Counted from the stretch's first letter, positions 10,145 to 20,018 are shown. The stretch: DNA of 64,000 bases from Burkholderiales bacterium (GCA_027484405.1 JAIXTA010000141.1:1-64000); one strand, 5' to 3'. Notes: generated from the sequence alone by a model not told the origin. Numbers and translations are program-made.

Positions 10145-11950
10145 ATGTCCGCACCCAAGCCCGACCCCGCCCCACCCCACAAGCTGCCCGTGCTGCGCGC
10201 GTTGCTGCCCTTCATCCGGCCGTATCGGGCACGTGTGCTTCTCGCCGGCGTGTTCCTGGTCATCACGGCGCTGGCGGCGCTGGTGCTGCCGGTGATGCTC
10301 AAGCAGGTGATCGACCAGGGCTTTGCGCCCGCCCTGCAGCATGGCGACACGAGCTACCTCAAGACCACGCTGTGGGGTCTGGCGATCGTGGGCATCGTGA
10401 TGAGCCTGGGCGGCGGCGCACGCTTCATGATCGTGACCTGGCTGGGCGAGCGCGTGGTCAGCGACATCCGCAGCGCCGTCTATGCGCGCCTGCTGCAGCA
10501 GCCACCGGCGTTCTATGAAAGCCTCAAGACCGGCGAGGTGCTGAGCCGCCTGACCACGGACACCACGCTGATCCAGACCCTGGTGGGCTCCAGCCTCTCG
10601 ATGGGCCTGCGCAATGTCATCACCCTGGTCGGCGCGGTCATCATGCTCCTGATCGGCCACACCAAGACCACGCTGATCGTGCTGACCATGATCGCGGCCA
10701 TGATCGGCATCGTCATGCTGTTCTCGCGCCGCGTGCGCAAGTTGAGCCGCGCCAGCACCGACCGCGTGGCCGACATCTCCAGCCAGGCCGGCGAGACGCT
10801 CAACGCCATGAGCACCGTGCAGGTCATGACGCAGGAGAGCCGCGAGAACCGCCGCTTTGCCGAGCGCGTGGAAGACGCTTTTGCCACCGCCATGAAGCGC
10901 ACCCGGGTGCGCGCCATGCTGATCGTTTTCATCATGCTCGCGTTTCTGGGCGGCATCCTCTGGGGCATCTGGGACGGTGGCAACGCCGTCATTCGCGGCG
11001 ACACCACCTTCGGCCAGCTCTCGCAGTTCGCCATCTATGCGCTCATGGTGGGCAGCGCCGCCGCCGTGCTGGCGGAAGTGTGGGGTGACGCCCTGCGCGC
11101 CGCAGGCGCCAGCGAGCGCCTGGTGGAACTGCTCAGCGCCCAGCCGGGCATCCGTTCACCCGAACGGCCCGCCGCCCTGCCCGCCACCCAGGGCGGCGTG
11201 AGCGTGGCCTTCGATCAGGTGGAATTCGCCTACCCCACCCGGCCCGAACGCAAGGTGCTGCATGCACTGAACTTCAGCGTGAAAGCCGGCGAGCGTGTCG
11301 CGCTGGTGGGGCCCTCCGGCGCCGGCAAGAGCACCGTCTTTGCCCTACTGGCGCGCTTCTACGACGTACAGAGTGGTGCGGTGAAGGTAGCCGGCGTGCC
11401 CGTCACTGAACTCGCTCTGGATGATCTGCGCCGCCTCATCAGCGTGGTGCCGCAGGAGCCGGTGATCTTCTCGGACAACGCGCTGGAGAACATCCGCTAT
11501 GGCCGCCCGGAGGCCAGCGAAGCCGAGGTCATCGCCGCAGCACGAGCGGCACAAGCGCACGACTTCATCAGCCAACTGCCCGAGGGCTACCAGACCTATC
11601 TGGGCGAGCGCGGCGTGCGCCTCAGTGGCGGTCAGAAGCAGCGCATCGCCATTGCCCGCGCCATCCTGCGCGACGCGCCCCTGCTGCTGCTGGACGAAGC
11701 CACCAGCGCGCTGGACGCCGAGAGCGAACAGGCCGTGCAACAGGCGCTCGAAGTCGCCATGCAAGGCCGCACCACACTGGTCATCGCCCACCGCTTGTCC
11801 ACCATCCAGAACGCCGACCGCATCCTCGTCTTCGAAGACGGGCGCGTGGTGGAAAGCGGCGCGCATGCCCAGCTGGTCGAGGCCGGCGGGCTGTATGCGC
11901 GGCTGGCGGCGCTGCAGAGTTTGGCGGAGGGGCGGCGAGCGGAGCGGTGA
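10145..11950 (+). CDS. ABC transporter, fused permease/ATPase (MsbA-like exporter)
   Basis: 601 aa; N-terminal ABC TM domain; Walker A GPSGAGKST, LSGGQKQRIAIARAIL, LLLLDEATSALDAESE. Confidence 0.92.
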   Translation: MSAPKPDPAPPHKLPVLRALLPFIRPYRARVLLAGVFLVITALAALVLPVMLKQVIDQGFAPALQHGDTSYLKTTLWGLAIVGIVMSLGGGARFMIVTWLGERVVSDIRSAVYARLLQQPPAFYESLKTGEVLSRLTTDTTLIQTLVGSSLSMGLRNVITLVGAVIMLLIGHTKTTLIVLTMIAAMIGIVMLFSRRVRKLSRASTDRVADISSQAGETLNAMSTVQVMTQESRENRRFAERVEDAFATAMKRTRVRAMLIVFIMLAFLGGILWGIWDGGNAVIRGDTTFGQLSQFAIYALMVGSAAAVLAEVWGDALRAAGASERLVELLSAQPGIRSPERPAALPATQGGVSVAFDQVEFAYPTRPERKVLHALNFSVKAGERVALVGPSGAGKSTVFALLARFYDVQSGAVKVAGVPVTELALDDLRRLISVVPQEPVIFSDNALENIRYGRPEASEAEVIAAARAAQAHDFISQLPEGYQTYLGERGVRLSGGQKQRIAIARAILRDAPLLLLDEATSALDAESEQAVQQALEVAMQGRTTLVIAHRLSTIQNADRILVFEDGRVVESGAHAQLVEAGGLYARLAALQSLAEGRRAER

Positions 11951-11974
11951 CGCGCGCTTCAGAAAAGCTTTTGG

Positions 11975-12094
11975 GGCCACAGATCCACACAGATGAAACC
12001 CGATTGAGACCAGCCACCACGCTGGCGCGCTTGCAATGGTGCCCCACACAGTGCGAACGCTTTTGTCGGTGTTCATCTGTGGCCATCTGTGGCC
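11975..12094. repeat. inverted-repeat element (CACAGATG family), second copy
   Basis: 11975-11997 ggccacagatccacacagatgaa versus reverse complement of 12072-12094, three mismatches in 23. Confidence 0.85.
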
Positions 12095-12101
12095 GCAATA
12101 G

Positions 12102-12160
12102 CTTTTCCGCTTGTTCGGCGCGCCTTTCCAGCCATTTCGGCCTGGAAAACCGCATGAATG
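12102..12160. repeat. dispersed palindromic intergenic repeat, partial copy
   Basis: cttttccgcttgt...tttccagccatttcggcctggaaaaccgcatgaa; stem 12125-12131 with 12142-12148. Confidence 0.65.
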
Positions 12161-12186
12161 CTGGATCCAGCTAGCGAACTGCGGTC

Positions 12187-12954
12187 TCAGGCGCCGCGCT
12201 GCGTGTGCGCCAGCAACGCCAGCCACTGATCAAGCGGCACTTCCTCGGCACGCGCCGTGGGCGCAATGCCCACGGCTTCCAGCGCAGCCTCCTGCCCGGC
12301 CAGCGTGTTGCGCAGCATCTTGCGGCGCTGGCTGAAGGCCTGGGCCAGCAGCTTTTCGAGTGCGGGGAAGTCGATGCCAGCGACCTCGTCGGTCTTCTTG
12401 GGGATCATGCGCACCACGGCGGAGTCCACCTTGGGGGCGGGGTCGAAGCTCTCGGGCGGCACGTCCAGCAGCAGCTCCATCCAGTAGCGCGCCTGCAGCA
12501 TGACGGAGAGCCGCCCGTACTCCTTGCTGCCGGCCTCGCCCACCATGCGCTCGACCACTTCCTTTTGCAGCATGAAGTGCTGATCGACCACGCGATCAGC
12601 AAATCGCATGAGGTGAAACAGCAACGGCGAGGAGATGTTGTACGGCAGGTTGCCGACGATGCGCAGGGGCTGCGGGCTCACGCTGGCGAAGTCGAATTCG
12701 AGCGCGTCACCCTCGTGCACCGTGAGCTTGCCGTCGAAGCGGCGGCGCAGTTCAGCGGCCAGGTCCCGGTCGATCTCCACGGCGTGCATGTGGCCGAGCA
12801 CGTCGAGCAGCGGGCGCGTGAGTGCGGCCTGGCCGGGGCCGATCTCGATCATCACCTCGCCCGCCTGCGGGCGGATGGCGCGCACGATGGCGTGGATGAT
12901 GCCGTCGTCCGTGAGGAAGTTCTGGCCGAAGCGTTTGCGGGCAATGTGCTTCAT
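12187..12954 (-). CDS. ksgA: 16S rRNA dimethyladenosine transferase
   Basis: [26 protein letters not shown]...[17 protein letters not shown]...[16 protein letters not shown]. Confidence 0.96.
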   Translation of the reverse strand: MKHIARKRFGQNFLTDDGIIHAIVRAIRPQAGEVMIEIGPGQAALTRPLLDVLGHMHAVEIDRDLAAELRRRFDGKLTVHEGDALEFDFASVSPQPLRIVGNLPYNISSPLLFHLMRFADRVVDQHFMLQKEVVERMVGEAGSKEYGRLSVMLQARYWMELLLDVPPESFDPAPKVDSAVVRMIPKKTDEVAGIDFPALEKLLAQAFSQRRKMLRNTLAGQEAALEAVGIAPTARAEEVPLDQWLALLAHTQRGA

Positions 12955-13910
12955 GCGCGCACGCTCCTGGTCGCACCGCGCTGGGCGCGCACCATGGCGG
13001 CGGCGGCGTTCACGGCTTCGAGCAGGCTGCCTTCATCGGCCACGCCCTGGCCGGCAATGTCCAGCGCCGTGCCATGGTCCACGCTGGTGCGGATGATGGG
13101 CAGGCCCAGGGTGACGTTGATGCCATGGCCGAAGCTGGCGAACTTGAGTGTGGGCAGGCCCTGGTCGTGATACATGGCCAGCACGCAGTCCACGTCTTTC
13201 AGGATGCGCGGCTGGAACACCGTGTCGGCCGGCCAGGGGCCGGTCACCACCAGCCCGACGGCGCTTGCGGCATCGATGGCCGGGGTAATGATCTCGATCT
13301 CCTCGCGGCCCATGTGACCGCTCTCGCCAGCGTGCGGATTCAGCCCGCAGACCGCAATGCGCGGTGTAGCGATGCCGAACTTGCGGCGCAGGTCGGCATC
13401 AATGATGCGCAGGGTCTGCAGCAGGCTGTCCACGGTCAAGGTGGCGGCCACGCGGGCCAGGGGCAGGTGCGTGGTGGCCAGTGCCACGCGCAGGCCGCCG
13501 CCGGCCAGCAGCATGACCACCCGCTCGGTGCCGGTCTGCTCGGCCAAGAACTCGGTGTGGCCGGTGAAGGGGATGCCCGCGTCGTTGATGACGGACTTGG
13601 CCACCGGGCAGGTGACCATCGCATCAGCTTCGTCGCGTGCAATCAGGTCCAGCCCGCGGCGCAGGGTGTTGAGCACATAGGCGCCGTTGCTGGCATCCAG
13701 CTGGCCGGGATGGACTGGCGCCAGGAGCGACACATCGGAGATCTTCAGCCGCGCGTGAGGTGCAAAGCGCGCCGCGTTCTGTTCGAGCAGCAGGCGGTCA
13801 CCCACAAGAATCAGATCGACGTTTGCAGGCGCGCGCGCCAGCAGCTTGGCCGCGATCTCGGGGCCGATGCCCGCAGGCTCACCCGTGGTGATCGCCAGAC
13901 GCGGCTTCAT
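12951..13910 (-). CDS. pdxA: 4-hydroxythreonine-4-phosphate dehydrogenase
   Basis: [20 protein letters not shown]...[28 protein letters not shown]...[42 protein letters not shown]. Confidence 0.96.
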   Translation of the reverse strand: MKPRLAITTGEPAGIGPEIAAKLLARAPANVDLILVGDRLLLEQNAARFAPHARLKISDVSLLAPVHPGQLDASNGAYVLNTLRRGLDLIARDEADAMVTCPVAKSVINDAGIPFTGHTEFLAEQTGTERVVMLLAGGGLRVALATTHLPLARVAATLTVDSLLQTLRIIDADLRRKFGIATPRIAVCGLNPHAGESGHMGREEIEIITPAIDAASAVGLVVTGPWPADTVFQPRILKDVDCVLAMYHDQGLPTLKFASFGHGINVTLGLPIIRTSVDHGTALDIAGQGVADEGSLLEAVNAAAAMVRAQRGATRSVRA

Positions 13911-13963
13911 CGCACGGGGCGGCCGGGTTCAGCGGCGCTCAAGACATGCAGCCGCAGGGCGGC

Positions 13964-15373
13964 TCAGCGCGCGGCCGGCGCGGGCGCTGCGGCTGTGGCT
14001 GCAGCGGCCTCAAGCCGGTTCTCGACATAGGTCCGGTCGCGAACCAGGCGGGCCCAGTCGACATACTGCTCTTCGACCTTGCGGTCGCGCAGGAGATTGC
14101 GGGCCAGCTGACGCTGCTTCTCGACCGGGATGGCGCGCTTGGCGCGGTCGGTCACTTCGAGGATGTGCCAGCCGAACTGGCTGCGGAAGGGTTGCGAGAC
14201 CTCGCCGGGGCGCGACTGGTTCATCACGCTTTCGAACTCGGGCACCATGTCGCCGGACATGGCCCAGCCCAGGTCGCCGCCCTGCGCGGCGCTGCCGTCG
14301 GCCGAGAAGGTCTTGGCCAGCTCTTCGAAGGTGGCCTGCTTGTTGACGATGCGATCACGGATGGCGCTCAGGCGGCGCTGCGCCTCGGTCTCGTTCACCT
14401 CGGGCGTGACGCGCAGCAGGATGTGGCGCACCTTGGTCTGCACCGCCTCGGCGTTGGCCGAGCCACCCGAGCCGGCCGCGCGGCGGCCCAGCAGCTTGAG
14501 CACATGGAAGCCAGCGCCACTTTGCACAGGGGCAGACAGCTCGCCTGCGCGCAGGCCCGCCACCGTCTTGGTGAAGAGTTCCGGGATGCGGTCGGTGGTG
14601 CGCCAGCCCATTTCACCGCCCTTGTCGGCCTCGGCACCTGCGGAGTTGGCACGGGCGAGCTGCGCAAAGTCGGCGCCGCCACGGGCCTGCTCGAACAGGG
14701 CCTGGGCACGCTCACGGGCCGCCGCAATATCGGCGGCCGCTTCGCTCTTGGGGCGGATCAGGATCTGGGCCAGATTGAGCTCGGTCTCGCCGGCAGCTGC
14801 ACCGCTTTCCTGGGCCAGAAAGGCGTCGACCTCCGCCTCGGAGACGTTGATCTTGCTGTCCACCTCGCGCTCGCGGGCACGGAAGATGGTGATTTCCTCG
14901 CGCAGGTCGCGGCGGAAGCGGGGCACGTCCATGCCCTCGCGCTCCAGACGCTGGCGAAAGCCCTCCACGCTCAGGCCGTTCTGGCGCGCGATGTTGGCAA
15001 AGGCGGTGTCCACCGTGCCGTCATCCACGCGGATGCCGTTCTCGCGGGCCCACTGCACGATGGAGCGATCGGTGATCGCGCGCTCGAGCACCTGGCGTTC
15101 GAGCAGATCCCGTGCGGGCAGCGCGGTGCCCTGCTGCTGCAATTGCAGCTCGGCGTTGCGCACCCGCTGGGACAGCTCACGGCGGGTGATGACCTCGGTG
15201 CCGACCACGGCCACGATGCTGTCTGCCGCCACGCGCTGCGCGGCCGGCGGCGTGCTGATCTGGGTGGACACCTGGGTCTGCGCCTGCACGGGCACAAGCA
15301 GCGCGGCAGACAGGGTGGCAACAACGGCCAGGAGCGCACTCAGGGGTGCGGTCATTCGGTGCGAGACGACCAT
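13964..15373 (-). CDS. surA: periplasmic peptidyl-prolyl isomerase SurA
   Basis: Signal peptide, SurA N domain and two parvulin domains (VRHILLRVTPEVNE...GGDLGWAMSGDMVPEFE); start at internal ATG 15373, so ORF-track extension to 15646 overlaps lptD. Confidence 0.93.
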   Translation of the reverse strand: MVVSHRMTAPLSALLAVVATLSAALLVPVQAQTQVSTQISTPPAAQRVAADSIVAVVGTEVITRRELSQRVRNAELQLQQQGTALPARDLLERQVLERAITDRSIVQWARENGIRVDDGTVDTAFANIARQNGLSVEGFRQRLEREGMDVPRFRRDLREEITIFRAREREVDSKINVSEAEVDAFLAQESGAAAGETELNLAQILIRPKSEAAADIAAARERAQALFEQARGGADFAQLARANSAGAEADKGGEMGWRTTDRIPELFTKTVAGLRAGELSAPVQSGAGFHVLKLLGRRAAGSGGSANAEAVQTKVRHILLRVTPEVNETEAQRRLSAIRDRIVNKQATFEELAKTFSADGSAAQGGDLGWAMSGDMVPEFESVMNQSRPGEVSQPFRSQFGWHILEVTDRAKRAIPVEKQRQLARNLLRDRKVEEQYVDWARLVRDRTYVENRLEAAAATAAAPAPAAR

Positions 15374-17775
15374 GATCTTTGCGAATCGAGTTTGCTGTAG
15401 CCGGGGATGCTGCGCTTGAGCAGGGAAAGCGGATCGGTGCCGATGCCGCCGAGACCGGACAACTCCAGCTGGAAGAACAGGGAATTGTTGGACTGGCCGG
15501 TTGCCGTGGCGTAGCGGTTCACCACCAGACGGGCCACCCAGCAGTCGGCATCGTACTCCACGCCCAGCAGCGACTCGGGGCTGCGCTTCTCGCGGATGGA
15601 GTAGTTCCAGCGCGCCACGCCGTAGAAGCGTCCGCCAAGCTGCCACTGGGTGCTGAACTCGAACTGTTCGAGCAGCTCGCGCTGGTAGCGATAGGTCAGG
15701 TTCAGGATGTTGCGTTCGGCCGGTGAATAGCGCACGCCCACGGCCGAGCGCACCGCCGTGTTGTCGCGCGAATTGAGCTGCACGCTGGTATCCAGCGCCC
15801 AGGCCTGGGATACGCGGCCCGCCGCCGACAGCAGCAGGTCCGAGGAGCGCAGTACCGGCAGATTGGTGCCCGGCACGTCCACCCGCGGGGTCTCGAAGTT
15901 GAAGCGCTTGCCCACCTGCAGGCGCAGGCGCTCCAGGCCGGTGGCCGGGTCGCTGTAGCGGCTGGTCAGGGCCATGGTGAGCGCATCGGCGTCGCTGATG
16001 CGGTCATTGCCCGAGAAGCGGTTGGGCGAGAACAGCTGGGCAAAGCCGAAGTCTGTGGCCGCAGAATCGAAGTTGGGCAGCGCGTTCTGATCCCGATAGG
16101 GCACGCGCAGATAGAACAGGCGCGGCTCGAGCGTCTGGCGCAGGTGTGGCGCGAACAGGCCCTGCTCGCGCTCGAACACGAGACCGGTGTCGATCGACAG
16201 CAGCGGCACATTGCGGCTGGCGCTGCGCGGGCTGCCGGCCGAGCCGGGGATGACGCCCGGCGTTTCGAGCTGGCCATAGCGCGTCATGTTCAGCGCCAGG
16301 CGCGGCCGGATGAAGTAGCCCGGCTCGACGATCGGGTACTCGAGCGCCGGCTGCAGGTAGGCACGCCAGCCTTCAGTCAGCGTGGGATGCTTGAAGCGCG
16401 TGAACTCGGCATTGGCCGTGGCCACGAAGCCGGCGACATCCGCGCGGTAGTAGTTGAAGTTGAGCTGCGGCTCGCGCCAGTAGGCCGCCTGCACGGGTGC
16501 CAGCGGGTCCTGCAGGGTCTGGAACTGCTGGACACGGGCGCTTACGTTCCACCAGGGGCGCGTGTAGCTCAGGAAGCCTTCGCGCGGCAGAAACAGGGTG
16601 TTGATGTTGCCGACGTTGCGGGCCACATCGGCAAAGTACTGGTCGTCCGACACCTTCTGGTAGCGCCAGCCACCACGCCACTCGCGGTTGAACTCCGGCT
16701 GCCAGCTGTGCTCGGCGTCGACCAGCCAGCGCTGACGGCCGGCCTGCTCGTCGCGCGGCAGCCACTCGGTGCGCACCGTCCCTGCGAACGAGGGTTCGAG
16801 GTAGCGCGCCAGTCCGCCCAGCAGCACGCCGCGCCGGGTCATGAGCCGCGGCTCGAAGGTGAAGTCGCGGTTCGGGGCGATGTTCCAGTAGATCGGCACC
16901 GTCACATCCAGGCCGGTGCGCGTGGTGATGCCCAACGAGGGCGGCAGAAAGCCGCTGGCGCGCTCGTCGTCCACCGGGAAGGGCATGTAGGGTGCGGCCA
17001 GGATGGGCGTGCCCTTGAAGTAGAGCTTGGCTCCGCGTGCCTCACCCTCGCCCTCGATCTGGTCGATGGTGATCTCGCGCGCCTTGAGCACCCAGGAGTC
17101 GTCACCCGGGCGGCAGGTGGTGTATTCGGCACCGAGCATGCGCGTGACCTGCTGGGCCAGCAGCTCGATGCGATCGGCCTTGCCGCGCCCGCCGATGCGA
17201 CCGTAGGTGATCTGCGGCTGCTCGACCACGCCCGTGTTGGCCAGCAGCTCGAGCTGCGCACGCGGAGTGAGCAGGGTGTCCTTGCCCTCGGGCGAAATGC
17301 GCTCGATCCTGGCCGGGCTGCCGGTGATGATGACCTGATCGGGCACGACGAGGTAGTCGATCAGATCGGCGCTGAGGACCAGGTCGTTCCTGGACAGGCG
17401 CGCGTCGCCGCTCAGGCGCAGGTTGAAGTCCAGGCGCCCGGTGATCTCGCGGCCTTCCACCACCATGGGTGCGTTCGGGTCCTGCTTGCCTGCGCCCGAC
17501 TTGTTGCGCGGCGGCTTGCCCGGCTTGCCGGGGCTGACTTCGCGCACGCCCTGGGCAATGTCCGGTGCCCGCGTGCCCGCTGCGAGCACCGGGCTCAACA
17601 GGCTCTGCGCCTGCGCTGCCTGGCCAAGCACCAGTACCCACCCGGCGGCCGCAAGCGCACGCACCAGCACACGGTGGCGGCGCGGCAGGGTTGCAAGCGG
17701 CTTGCGAGGACTGGAGGACAGGCGAGGCACGAAGACGAGTGCGTTGGCGGGACAGTCAGGGCGCGGGCGCCGCAC
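15352..17775 (-). CDS. lptD: LPS-assembly outer-membrane protein LptD
   Basis: LptD-like OstA region (VVEGREITGRLDFNLRLSGDARLSRNDLVLSADLIDYLVVPDQVIITGSPARI) and C-terminal barrel, adjacent to surA. Confidence 0.93.
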   Translation of the reverse strand: MRRPRPDCPANALVFVPRLSSSPRKPLATLPRRHRVLVRALAAAGWVLVLGQAAQAQSLLSPVLAAGTRAPDIAQGVREVSPGKPGKPPRNKSGAGKQDPNAPMVVEGREITGRLDFNLRLSGDARLSRNDLVLSADLIDYLVVPDQVIITGSPARIERISPEGKDTLLTPRAQLELLANTGVVEQPQITYGRIGGRGKADRIELLAQQVTRMLGAEYTTCRPGDDSWVLKAREITIDQIEGEGEARGAKLYFKGTPILAAPYMPFPVDDERASGFLPPSLGITTRTGLDVTVPIYWNIAPNRDFTFEPRLMTRRGVLLGGLARYLEPSFAGTVRTEWLPRDEQAGRQRWLVDAEHSWQPEFNREWRGGWRYQKVSDDQYFADVARNVGNINTLFLPREGFLSYTRPWWNVSARVQQFQTLQDPLAPVQAAYWREPQLNFNYYRADVAGFVATANAEFTRFKHPTLTEGWRAYLQPALEYPIVEPGYFIRPRLALNMTRYGQLETPGVIPGSAGSPRSASRNVPLLSIDTGLVFEREQGLFAPHLRQTLEPRLFYLRVPYRDQNALPNFDSAATDFGFAQLFSPNRFSGNDRISDADALTMALTSRYSDPATGLERLRLQVGKRFNFETPRVDVPGTNLPVLRSSDLLLSAAGRVSQAWALDTSVQLNSRDNTAVRSAVGVRYSPAERNILNLTYRYQRELLEQFEFSTQWQLGGRFYGVARWNYSIREKRSPESLLGVEYDADCWVARLVVNRYATATGQSNNSLFFQLELSGLGGIGTDPLSLLKRSIPGYSKLDSQRSWSSRTE

Positions 17776-17895
17776 GAGAAGCTTGGAGGCGGCAGGCGCA
17801 CGCTGCGCAGCGCAACAAGGCCGTCGAACGGTCTTGCACCACGCTGCACCGCACGGCGCCGGACCGCCGGAAATGGCCCCGTATCATAGTCGGCC

Positions 17896-18963
17896 ATGTC
17901 GACCCCAATTGCCTCTGGCGCGAGCGCATCCGCCGCTGCCGCAGCCCACTCAGACCCCCGCCTGCCGCTGGTTCAGGCTTTCGTGCAGAGCCATGCGCCC
18001 GCCTACGGCCTGCGTGCCGACACGCTGGCCCCAGCCTCGGCCGATGCCTCGTTCCGGCGCTACTTCCGGGTGCAAGGCGTGGCGGCGAGCTACATCGTCA
18101 TGGATGCGCCGCCCAGCCACGAGGACTGCCGGCCCTTCATCCATGTGGCGCAGCTGTTTGGCGCCACCGGCATCCAGGTGCCGCGCGTGCTGGAGCAGGA
18201 TCTGGCCGGCGGCTTTCTGCTGCTGACCGATCTGGGCCGCCAGACCTACTTGACTGCGCTGCGCAGTGAGGCCGCGTCGGCCAGCGTGCTGTATCTGGAC
18301 GCGCTCAATGCCTTGGTGCAATTGCAGCGCGGCACCGTGCCTGACAGCCTGCCACCCTACGACGCCGAGCGCCTGAAGCGCGAGATGATGCTGTTTCCCG
18401 AGTGGTACCTCGACCGCCACCTCGGCAAGCCGGCCACGGCCGAGCAGATGAAGACGATCGACGCCGCCTTCGACACGATCCTCAAGGTCAACGTGGCCGA
18501 GCCGCAGGTGTATGTGCACCGCGACTACCACTCCCGCAACCTGATGCGCACCGCCGAGCACAACCCCGGCGTGCTCGACTTCCAGGACGCCGTCATCGGG
18601 CCGATGAGCTACGACTTGGTGAGCCTGCTGCGCGACGCCTATATCGAGTGGCCCGAGGAGCAGCAGCTGGACTGGGCCGTGCGCTACTGGGAGCGCGCCC
18701 GCACGGCCGGTCTGCCGGTGCGCGAGGACTTCGGCGACTTCTGGCGCGACTTCGAGATCATGGGCCTGCAGCGCCATCTCAAGGTGCTCGGCATCTTTGC
18801 GCGCCTGTATCACCGCGACGGCAAGGACGGGTATCTGAAGGACATCCCGCTGGTGAGCAAGTACGCCCGGGCCGTGATGGAGCGCTACCGCATCTTCCTG
18901 CCCCTGCTGAAGATCCTCGACGAGGCCGAGGGCTACGCACGGCCGACCGGCTACACCTTCTGA
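17896..18963 (+). CDS. amgK: aminoglycoside-phosphotransferase-like kinase, AmgK-type sugar kinase
   Basis: APH fold motifs VYVHRDYHSRNLM...VLDFQDAVIGPMSYDLVSLLRDAY; paired with murU-like gene. Confidence 0.87.
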   Translation: MSTPIASGASASAAAAAHSDPRLPLVQAFVQSHAPAYGLRADTLAPASADASFRRYFRVQGVAASYIVMDAPPSHEDCRPFIHVAQLFGATGIQVPRVLEQDLAGGFLLLTDLGRQTYLTALRSEAASASVLYLDALNALVQLQRGTVPDSLPPYDAERLKREMMLFPEWYLDRHLGKPATAEQMKTIDAAFDTILKVNVAEPQVYVHRDYHSRNLMRTAEHNPGVLDFQDAVIGPMSYDLVSLLRDAYIEWPEEQQLDWAVRYWERARTAGLPVREDFGDFWRDFEIMGLQRHLKVLGIFARLYHRDGKDGYLKDIPLVSKYARAVMERYRIFLPLLKILDEAEGYARPTGYTF

Positions 18964-18973
18964 GAGGCGCGCA

Positions 18974-19120
18974 ATGAAGGCAATGAGTCTTGCTGCGGGG
19001 CGCGGAGAGCGCATGCGGCACGGCCGGGGTTTCGGCAAGCACCGCTTGCCCCCGGCCAAGCGGCCCGCGCCTGCTAGCGCGGGCTCCGTGGCGCACAAAC
19101 TGGAGCTCGCCTGCCGATGA
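18974..19120 (+). CDS. 48-codon small ORF whose N-terminus mimics the MurU N-terminus
   Basis: atgaaggcaatgagtcttgctgcggggcgcggagagcgcatgcgg... = MKAMSLAAGRGERMRHGRGFGKHRLPPAKRPAPASAGSVAHKLELACR*; TGA overlaps murU ATG as ATGA; below ORF-track cutoff. Translation not demonstrated. Confidence 0.4.
   Translation: MKAMSLAAGRGERMRHGRGFGKHRLPPAKRPAPASAGSVAHKLELACR
19022..19057 (+). other. predicted hairpin in amgK-murU junction
   Basis: ggccggg-gtttc(bulge)-ggcaagc acc gcttgcc-cccggcc, 14 paired positions. Confidence 0.6.
19063..19084 (+). other. perfect 8-bp stem hairpin in amgK-murU junction
   Basis: gcccgcgc ctgcta gcgcgggc. Confidence 0.65.
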
Positions 19121-19812
19121 AAGCCATGATCCTCGCAGCCGGTCGGGGCGAGCGCATGCGCCCCCTGTCCGACTTCGCGCCCAAGCCGATGCTCTCGGTC
19201 GCCGGCAAGCCGCTGATCCGATGGCAGCTCGACCGGCTGGTGGCCAGCGGCATCACGGAGATCGTGATCAATCACGCCTGGCTGGGCGACCACATCGAAC
19301 ATGCCCTGGGCAATGGCGAGGGCTTCGGCTGCAGCATCAAGTACAGCCGCGAAGCCCAGGCCCTGGAAACCGCCGGCGGCATTGCCTACGCACTCGACTG
19401 GCTGGACGACGGCCCCTTCGTGGTGGTCAGCGGCGACATCTACACCGAATACAACTACCGCACGCTCTTCAGCGTGGCCGAGGACATTGCCGCCGGCAAG
19501 GCCGACGCCCACCTGGTGCTGGTGCCCAACCCGGACTTCCACCCGGAGGGCGACATGGGGCTGGATGGCGGGCTGATCGCGCCCGAAGCCTCCCCGCGCT
19601 ACACCTACGGCAACATTGCCGTGTTCAACCCGGCCCTGTTCCGGGATACACCAAAGGGCGAAAAGAAGAAGCTGTTTCCCTGGCTGTACGACTTCGCCCG
19701 AGCCGGCCGTGTGAGCGGGGAAGTCTTCGACGGCACCTGGGACAACATCGGCACGCCCGAGCAGCTCAATGCCCTGGACGCCCGGCTCAATCGGCCCAGG
19801 CAGATTCACTAG
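19117..19812 (+). CDS. murU: N-acetylmuramate alpha-1-phosphate uridylyltransferase-like nucleotidyltransferase
   Basis: MKAMILAAGRGERMRPLSDFAPKPMLSVAGKPLIRWQLDRL nucleotidyltransferase signature; next to amgK. Confidence 0.9.
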   Translation: MKAMILAAGRGERMRPLSDFAPKPMLSVAGKPLIRWQLDRLVASGITEIVINHAWLGDHIEHALGNGEGFGCSIKYSREAQALETAGGIAYALDWLDDGPFVVVSGDIYTEYNYRTLFSVAEDIAAGKADAHLVLVPNPDFHPEGDMGLDGGLIAPEASPRYTYGNIAVFNPALFRDTPKGEKKKLFPWLYDFARAGRVSGEVFDGTWDNIGTPEQLNALDARLNRPRQIH

Positions 19813-20018
19813 GCCGGCAGCATTGCTGCATGAGGTCAATTTCGGCCATCTTTCGACTGATGTCGACCTGCCTCAAGACGTGCTTCAGACAATCGAAAAG
19901 CTGCTTTCCGCCTTTTTTAAATAATTCAATTCCGGCCATTTCATTAGTGCGTCGGATACGGGTTCGCAGCGCAGCACTGCTGCTCGCCGCCACACCAAAC
20001 GGCACCTAAACTGCCGCG

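Noticed and set aside
9975-12094. CRISPR-like repeats
   Set aside because: The CACAGATG units are inverted arms, not regularly spaced direct repeats, and no cas genes are present.
15374-15646. N-terminal extension of SurA in the ORF track
   Set aside because: Overlaps lptD coding sequence; signal peptide begins at the internal Met.
17950-19839. 629-aa reverse-strand ORF
   Set aside because: Antisense to amgK and murU; no recognisable motif.
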